DNA of 64,000 bases from Spodoptera frugiperda. Its lineage: Eukaryota > Arthropoda > Insecta > Lepidoptera > Noctuidae. The stretch covers positions 1,426,001-1,490,000 of the forward strand of contig NC_064234.1 of the NCBI RefSeq assembly GCF_023101765.2, in the 5' to 3' direction. A model generated the notes under the pieces. It was not told the DNA's origin. It worked only from the letters and a program-made list of their open reading frames with translations, and did no database searches. The translations under genes and the position numbers were made by a program. This document shows, piece by piece, positions 57,362 to 64,000 of this stretch; position 1 is the first letter of the stretch; each line of letters starts with the position of its first letter.

Positions 57362-58935
57362 CACGTTCACTGTCCCAGTACAAAGTCATAAAAAATATTC
57401 ATACGTGCATCTACAAACTCGTTTTATTTTACCCTCTTCATATATAGGAAACTGGCAACATTTTACGGTGGCTCTTTAAAATTTTCGGTAGCTTTGTTAT
57501 CCAACCATACGTCCATGAAAATCTTTTTCGTCTTATTCATACGTCCGGTCATATAAAAAACATAAAAGGACCATGCAAAAAATCGTCCCATATCATCAAT
57601 AGATGCCAAACCTATCTCATTAAATACATCTAGACATTATGATTATTTTTTACTATGGCGACATCACTGTAGGATATGGGGTTATCGTGCAATAAAAAAA
57701 AATATGTTATACTTATACAGTTTTATGAAGTATTAATAACTGAATTAAAAATGTACTATTTAAAAAAAACTCGAGAGAGATTAGCCGTAAGACGTACTTT
57801 ACCCGCCCTCTTTGCTCGGTTACCCCGAGCGCACCCTTTCGACGCCTGCGCCCGCGCACCTCCCTCAGTCGTGGCTAGTACGTTCTGCTGTGTTCGCGTC
57901 GTTTATTTATGCGTTATCGGCTTGTTTGCCGACTATTACTAACCTCCTGCTGCCTCCTGTTTATTGGACCTTTAGGGAACAGAGAGTAAAGTTCCCTAAG
58001 AAAAGGAAGATCCTCCGACCAGACGAGGTGAGCAGCCTGGCGGGCTTTCTGCCCAGCTGTTGTTCGTTGGGATTTTCTATCCGTGTTAATTCGCATGTAA
58101 ACTTCATATGTGCGATTCAGGATATTTATGACGTCATCCGTTGATTTTCTCGTCGATAGTCTATGTGCAACTTCTGTCATCTGTCAATAGGGTATTATCC
58201 TACTAGTCAAATTCAATACTTTTATCGAAATGTCAAAAACGTTACTTTTCTATGAATTTTGTATGACATTGCAAATTATGACGTCATAATTTTTTTGCGT
58301 CAAATAGCATACTTATTACGCAAAAAATAGCAAGAAAAATTAAATAAATAAGTATATCGTCAAATGAATGAATAAAAAACGATTATTTTGGGATATCAAA
58401 ATAATTTATTTTTGACCTAGGAAACTACCCAATTATCAGGTGTGGCCACATCACTCCCCTCAAGACCGGAGGTCAATCCTGTTGAGACGGCGGTCGATGC
58501 TTGAGATGGCGGTGCCAGAGCCAGTGTAGATTGTCCCTAGTTCCAGTGAGTCGGAACTGTGCCGCTGCATGCCCAGTGAGTCGGGTGCGCTGTGCAGGGC
58601 GATACTCCAGTGAGTCGGAGTAGTAAATTGTAGCAATTGCTTTTTGTAATTATCGTCAAAAATGTCATTTTTTATTTTAAAATAAAAATACCTTATTTTT
58701 TCAAGTCTTTTTTAAAAAAAAATCCCATCGAATTCCGAACTAAAAATTGGTACTGTACTTTTCATGGGACGTAATGATGATATTGAAACTTGTCCCATGT
58801 CTGTTGATGGGATGGGACACTGCCCATACAATTTTTTGCATGGTCCTTTACTTTTGGATTATGACTCCAACCGGAGTCATGGACATGTAAGTGTGATAAA
58901 AATGCTGCATTTGGAGTCACTAGACAGTGAACGTG
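57362..58935 (+). mobile_element. Second piggyBac-like element, between GST 2 and GST 3
   Basis: TTAA at 57358-57361 and 58936-58939 flanks perfect 13-bp inverted ends CACGTTCACTGTC / GACAGTGAACGTG. Further inside, aaaggaccatgcaaaaaat (about 57564) is matched in inverted form near 58835-58853. The interior is GC-rich at 57795-58070, with open but unrecognised frames and a gtgagc donor-like site at about 58028. It also holds two TGACGTCA octamers and three CCAGTGAGTCGG words. No transposase remains that I can recognise. Confidence 0.75.
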
Positions 58936-60464
58936 TTAAACGCGCTAATCTCTGGAACTACTGGTCCGATATTAATAATTATTTTTGTGCTGTACAGGAC
59001 GGTTATATAAGGCTATAAATAGGCTATAAAATATCCCGCTACGACAAAACCGAGCAGCGAGTGAAACTGTGTGGGAGTAGCTAGTTATAAATAAAAACTT
59101 TATCTACTTTTAATGAAAACAACAATCATCACAGAGGAACAATAATTTTGTTATATCATCGCCGATAAAATGAATAGTAGTATCACAGTATGTTAGTATT
59201 ATGCATTGTCAGTACGGTGTATGAAATTTTTCTTATCTACCCACGATTAGGTATGTATATCCAGTATACATAGATACGTATATAAGTTATATAATAATAC
59301 GTTAAACTCGACAGTTGTAAGCAGACCTTGGCTCTAAACACACGGTGAGTTTGCTTTGAATTTAAAATGAATAAACAAATTAGCATTACTTGTTTAATTG
59401 TTTATAAACTTAAGTGTTATTTGTATCTCGTTCAGACGATTTTATGATCTGTTTCGTAGATATAGGAGTGGGATTGATGGCATGAGAGGTTTTTGTGTGT
59501 GTAATAGTAAATTCTAGTATTTTTAAATGATGGTATCTGTTAGATAAGTATTTTTACTGAAGTACATAAATTATTAAGTAAAAATGTTGAAGTAGCATCT
59601 AAGCTTCCTTTTCATCGCTTTTATATTTTTTATGTAAGCGCTTAGTGCACATTTAACTAGAAAAAAGTAGGTACAGACTAATTTATTTATTTATTGTTAA
59701 TTTAGCGTTTCATATCTATGTAGGTAATTAATTAAAAATCTTATCTTAATACTTATACTGGTGATTAATCACAGCTTTTATGTTTTTGCTCAATATATTT
59801 TTTTCTTATATTGTAATTTCTGCCTAAATCAAAATGAATTCCCACATACTTCTTTGAGAGCATTGGGATTTACATTCTGATCATTCAGATCATTTGGGAT
59901 CTGTTTTTAATTTCCAAGTAACTAACGATCTTCCCCGACACATGTAATAATAATTGATTTAATTATTGATGCTGTGTGCTTTTCCATCAGTGAGTGATGT
60001 GCTAGCTATGCTGCGAAGATGTAATGGCTAAGCTGTGAACTTATGATAGTACGCTATGTTGCTGCGCGAGGAAGATGCGCAGCTTGAGTATGCGATGTAT
60101 CGATAGCAGGGAAGCCATCCATAGCACCCATCTTTCCATTTAAAAAACATAGCTTAGCTGAGTCCGTTTCTACCAGTGCTATGCTATGTGTAGCAATGAA
60201 TATGATTGGTGGAAGCCAAACGCATCCACAGCAACGTAACATTGTACATTTCTGGTGGAAAATCACGCTTATTATTGTTCTTCTACAGTTTTGTGATTGT
60301 GTGTAGTTGTGTACATATCATCGGATGACGATTTGTAAATATATAGTAAATGTATTGAATGATTCGGCAGAAGTTATTACCTTTGTATATTTTCCTTCTT
60401 GTCTGTTGTATTATCCCAAGTTTTTGACGCGGTGTAATGTGTCACCATCACCACTACTGAAATA
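58936..60464. other. GST 2 to GST 3 spacer, second part
   Basis: Begins with a decayed repeat tail (taatctctggaactactgg, to about 59090). It then has AT-rich DNA and, at about 59985-60260, a patch of short imperfect repeats around 'gctatgctgcg' and 'gctatgctatg' that may be a decayed MITE. No gene seen. Confidence 0.45.
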
Positions 60465-60570
60465 CAACACCAGAGGAGTTACAACTGCCGGACTTGTAAC
60501 TCCTCTGGTGTTACGGATTTGTAGAGGCAGCGTCGATTGCTTACCATCGGGTAATCACTCAACTCGTTTG
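60465..60570 (-). repeat. Interspersed repeat family, rearranged copy with hairpin
   Basis: It contains cttaccatcgggtaatcac in minus orientation and a 17-bp perfect stem from caccagaggagttacaa and its inverse around an 8-10 base loop. The stem sequence corresponds to the family word gaaacaccagaggcgttacaa. So this is a head-to-head fusion of two pieces of the same family. Confidence 0.6.
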
Positions 60571-60579
60571 CTTGCCTAT

Positions 60580-60601
60580 ACCTTGTAGAGAATCGGCATC
60601 T
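60580..60601 (-). pseudogene. Antisense remnant of a GST first exon
   Basis: On the minus strand this reads ATG CCG ATT CTC TAC AAG GT, the start (MPILYK) of a GST 2/3-like first coding exon, then breaks into repeat sequence. The 18 bases at 60580-60597 are an exact reverse complement of 60727-60744 in GST 3. It is a tiny inverted duplicate and not coding. Confidence 0.6.
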
Positions 60602-60721
60602 GCATCGAGCTCAATCTTTAACCATATGCAATTTTGCATCCAACCACATCTAATCACTTTATCTTTCCCATAAAAATTCCTCTATTTAAAAGTTACCTTT
60701 ACTTATCATCCAGAACACAAG

Positions 60722-63356
60722 ATGGCGCCGATTCTCTACAAGGTAGATGCCAGCCCTCCCGCCAACGCGCTAAGGATCCTCTCAGAGATCATCGGGCTGG
60801 AACTCGAAGTCAGGGATGTCAACTTTGGTGCACTCGAACACAAGTCCCCTGAATATTTGAAGGTAAGTTCTTCAGAAAATTAGAAAAATAATAGGTATAA
60901 ATGCAAATATGTAGGTGGTAGGTAAATAATAATAAAGCATAATTATGTATGTTGCTATGTTAATACATTTTTTTATAGGAATAAGCCGGTAAATGAGTAG
61001 ACGAATCACCTGATGGTAAGCAATCGTTGCCGCCCATGGACACTCGAAACACCAGAGGCGTTACAAGTGCGTTGTCGGCCTTTTGGGGTTAGGAATTTAA
61101 GGGTTGTTGGGGAATCGGTGATTGAGACTGGGAAGGGGGATAATTGGACCTCCGGTAACACACTCGGTCGAGCCGGCCCATTCGTGCCGAAGCATGGCTC
61201 TCCCACACTTAATATACGACAAGCTTAAATGCAAATAGGTACGTACGTGGGAAATAATTAATAATATGTATTTTGCGATTTTTAAAATAATATTATTTTA
61301 CTGAAAAAAGACTAATTAAAATGCTAATAATTATATTTCTACACATCTAAAGAGCTGCTGAAACTTACAAGGTTAAAGTTAACTGACCGCGAAATTTAAT
61401 TGATTTCATCTAGAACTGGTTATTGCCATTTGTCATTTAATATTTCATATCTTTATTTTATTATTTATTATTTTGTCCCGCAGCGCAATCCTATGGGTAC
61501 TATACCAACGTTGGTTGACGGGGACTTCGTCATCTCTGAAAGGTAATAATTTCATACAGAACATTGCTCATAGTTACGAGTACTTTACTACTTGAACATT
61601 GTTCATCTGGGAAAAACAACCCGGATCTTTTTAGGTCAGAGTGAATAGGTATTTTCTATGTCTGTGTGCTCCATCTTCGGCCACATCTTCGATTCGCCGT
61701 TTTGGCAGAAAGCGGGTTGGTAGCCAAAAACCCTTTGCTAGATCGGGTCTTTATTGTGACCGAAGAAAGGCAATAAAGTCAAAGTCAAAATTATTTATTT
61801 CAAATAGTCCAGGAAGGTACAATTATTTAATTTCCTTGAGGTATCGTACATATCTATACGAACGAATAATGTAAAGTACATTAGGTCATTTAGTGTTTTT
61901 ACTATATAATATACTATAAGTATATTCTAAATAATATCATTCTTATATTCCTCCTAGCCACGCCACTATGAAGTACCTTCTGTCAGTGTACGGCGGTGAC
62001 AAGAGCGAGTCTCTGTACCCGAGCGACGTGCGCACGCGCGCCATAGTGGACCAGTGCATATTCTTCAACGTCGGCATATTCTTCATCAGGCTCAAAGTTA
62101 TTGTTGTAAGTATTTTAACTTGTTTTCATTTCGTAATAATAGGTAGATAGAACTCGATTTCATTTGGGAAGGGTGCCAGTGGAATTTCGAATTTAATGTT
62201 GCTAGGGTTGTGATAAAATCGAACTACAGTCGACTCTCGTTAATTCAAACTTTCGATAATTCCTACTCGTCACGATATAACGATATTATCACGTGGTCCC
62301 CAGAAAATCTTTATTGAACTATATCAATACATTTATAAACACTTTGTAATTCAAAAGAAAAAATCAGAAAATCATATCAATAATATCAGTAAACTATCCA
62401 AATAAAATTGAATATTGTTTATAGTACCTAGTACCTACACTATCTGCTTGAAATAAAGAAATCAGCGTTAAATCTGTTTTCATATCGATAAATACTTAAG
62501 TACATTTATTCCTCATGTTCCAGCTGCCTGCCATATTCGGTGACTTGGACGGTCCAACAGAGAAGCACAAGGCAGACATTGACGAAGCCTACGGCATCGT
62601 GGAGGCGTACCTGGCCAAGAACAAGTACCTCGCTGCCGACCACCTCACCATCGCCGACTTGAGCGTCGGAGCCACCACCATCTCTATGCAACCTTTACAT
62701 AAACTCGACGCTGCCAAGTAAGTTAAACTTTAAAATAGTTTTTATTCTTTAGAATAGAATCAGGCGTTACTTTGCGAAAATTGATGCTATACTAACAATA
62801 CAATAGATTTTTATTTTTAATTCCGCTTATTCGTAGCTTTTATTCCAAAAAACGGGTTTTCTATCACTTATAGGTGTCGTTATGGGAACATCATGTTAAC
62901 CCATGGTTAAAAAAATTTATTGATAATTGTCTAAACTTCAAACCAACGTAAAATTGAAAGCACTAGCAACATGGTTGGCCGTGAGGTCGTTGCCCTTGTG
63001 GTTATCACTCAGCTGATATTATAATTTTATTGAGGCACTAAATCTCAAGTTGTTAAATAACTCTGTGTTAATTTTGACATGCGTGCACGGTTATAAATTA
63101 GCCTTGGAAGCGTGCAAGATTTCAGTTCAGCGTATAAAGCTACACATAACTATATACTAGCGTAAAAAACTAACAAACTTTAGTATTCTTAATTTTCTTA
63201 TACCCTTAATGTGTTCTCCCTTCCAGGTTCCCCCTAACGGCTGCGTGGATGGCCAGGTTGGAGGAGCACCCATCAGTCCAGAAGTACCTGGTGCCCGGCG
63301 CCAAGATCCTCGGAGACATTGTCAACGCCGCCTGGGACAAGAATAAGAAGAAGTAG
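60722..63356 (+). CDS. Glutathione S-transferase, delta/epsilon-type (GST 3)
   Basis: Five exons: 60722-60862, 61484-61542, 61958-62105, 62524-62717 and 63227-63356 (TAG), 223 residues. It starts MAPILYKVDASPPANALRIL with the presumed catalytic Ser in SPP and Asn where Arg is usual. Then come LEHKSPEYLK, RNPMGTIPTLVDGDFVI, an ES before HATMKYLLSVYGGD, YPSDVRTRAIVDQCIFFNVG and YLAADHLTIADLSVGA, with a Lys-rich end (KNKKK). Exon sizes 59, 148 and 194 equal those of the other two genes. It is closest to GST 2 in the first exon and to GST 1 in the third (YPSDVRTRA), suggesting mosaic similarity or gene conversion. A poly(A) signal lies at 63364. Confidence 0.93.
60975..61210 (+). repeat. Interspersed lepidopteran repeat (cctgatggtaagcaatcg family), near-complete copy
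   Basis: From taagccggtaaatgagtag through cctgatggtaagcaatcg, gaaacaccagaggcgttac, ggttaggaatttaagggtt and cctccggtaacacactcgg to gccgaagcatggctctccc. It serves as the uninterrupted reference for the copy at 39996. It lies within GST 3 intron 1. Confidence 0.8.
62757..62830. repeat. Repeat fragment shared with RPC9 intron 3
   Basis: agaatcaggcgttactttgcg followed by a similar atgctatactaacaata and atagatttttat, matching 47388-47450. It lies within GST 3 intron 4. Confidence 0.6.
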
Positions 63357-63363
63357 ATTGTAT

Positions 63364-63369
63364 AATAAA
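63364..63369 (+). terminator. Poly(A) signal of GST 3
   Basis: AATAAA begins eight bases after the stop codon, followed by a T-rich stretch. Very short 3' UTRs are plausible for such genes. Confidence 0.5.
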
Positions 63370-63425
63370 ATGTTAATAATTGTCTTAGTTTTTTATTGAC
63401 TTCTACTAACCTATACTATACATAC

Positions 63426-63489
63426 AAAAGCATTACCACCTCAATAAACATACAGATAGCTGTATGTTTATTGAGGTGGTAATGCTTTT
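63426..63489. repeat. Perfect 30-bp inverted repeat with 4-base loop
   Basis: The left arm 63426-63455 and right arm 63460-63489 are exact reverse complements around ATAG. The arms start AAAAGCATTACCACC. It lies about 60 bp past the GST 3 poly(A) signal. It could be a miniature element, a small-RNA hairpin or a recent snap-back duplication. Confidence 0.9.
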
Positions 63490-64000
63490 CTGTATTCCGT
63501 GGATTTAGGTTTTTAACTTGAATGTAAAACAGGTTAAAATATATATTAATCAAACATACAGGGTTTTTGTGTATGGACAGAATACTCTAATCTAGTGAAA
63601 TAAATCTGAATTTGAAAACAATAATTCACAACTTAATACAAAATTATTTAACAAAGTTTCTAGAGATGTTCATTATTCTTTGTGTGCACTTACCCACTTT
63701 TCCTCAGTAACGCTTTGTGCCATTATTAAAAATTAAATCTTGTAAAGTATTAAATATACTCCGCTCATCACTTATATGCACGTTCTTACAAAAGAGAAAA
63801 AAGTAATTTACATAAAAATATTAACAACACCTATTCACCAAAGAAGTTCACCACAAAATGCCAATCCCTGTTTAATCGATTGCAGATGAGTTCCCCATCA
63901 CTCCATGATAAGGAATGGTGCCGTGTGACCATGGAATAACCCACCCATGACCAACAATACTGGCATGACTGATCGAAATTATAACATGACTTACTGAACC
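63490..64000. other. 3' flank, nothing recognised
   Basis: AT-rich DNA to the end of the window. No open frame, repeat or RNA gene could be supported. Confidence 0.5.

Overview
This 64 kb window is nuclear DNA of a lepidopteran (moth or butterfly). Host genes are split by short AT-rich introns with GT/AG borders. The spaces between them hold repeat families typical of Lepidoptera: PIF/Harbinger elements with TTA/TAA target duplications, TTAA-flanked piggyBac-like elements, Helitron-like A|TC...CTAG|T elements, and R1-like LINE pieces. The insect delta/epsilon-type glutathione S-transferases agree with this. I cannot name the species.

Layout. Positions 1-22540 contain no coding exon I can defend. 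They are probably a long upstream intron or 5' region of the HECT ligase gene, with CREB-type octamers, GC-rich patches and a repeat block at 15.3-17.1 kb. Positions 22541-33972 (+) carry the last six exons of a HECW/NEDL-type HECT E3 ubiquitin ligase. Its first visible intron is about 95 percent Harbinger transposon, one copy nested inside another. Convergent to it at 36121-37290 (-) is an intronless SERBP1/HABP4-family (Drosophila vig-like) RNA-binding protein gene. Positions 37.6-40.5 kb are a transposon graveyard with several insertions resolvable to the base pair. Positions 40656-43497 (-) hold two intronless, diverged glutamine synthetase paralogues with mitochondrial-type leaders. Positions 45918-47726 (+) hold a four-exon gene for RNA polymerase III subunit RPC9/CRCP. 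Positions 49171-63356 (+) hold three tandem five-exon delta/epsilon-type GST genes with identical intron positions and phases.

Functionally these are unrelated neighbours: ubiquitin ligation, mRNA binding, ammonia/glutamate handling, tRNA/5S transcription and xenobiotic conjugation. The GST array and the glutamine synthetase pair are the two local gene-family expansions. No operon, CRISPR array or defence system is present. The most interesting points are the nested Harbinger structure of the HECW intron, a Harbinger insertion whose empty site survives in an inverted copy nearby, the divergent glutamine synthetase pair, and several long perfect hairpins.

All calls come from reading the sequence. 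Family assignments rest on remembered motifs, not on database searches.
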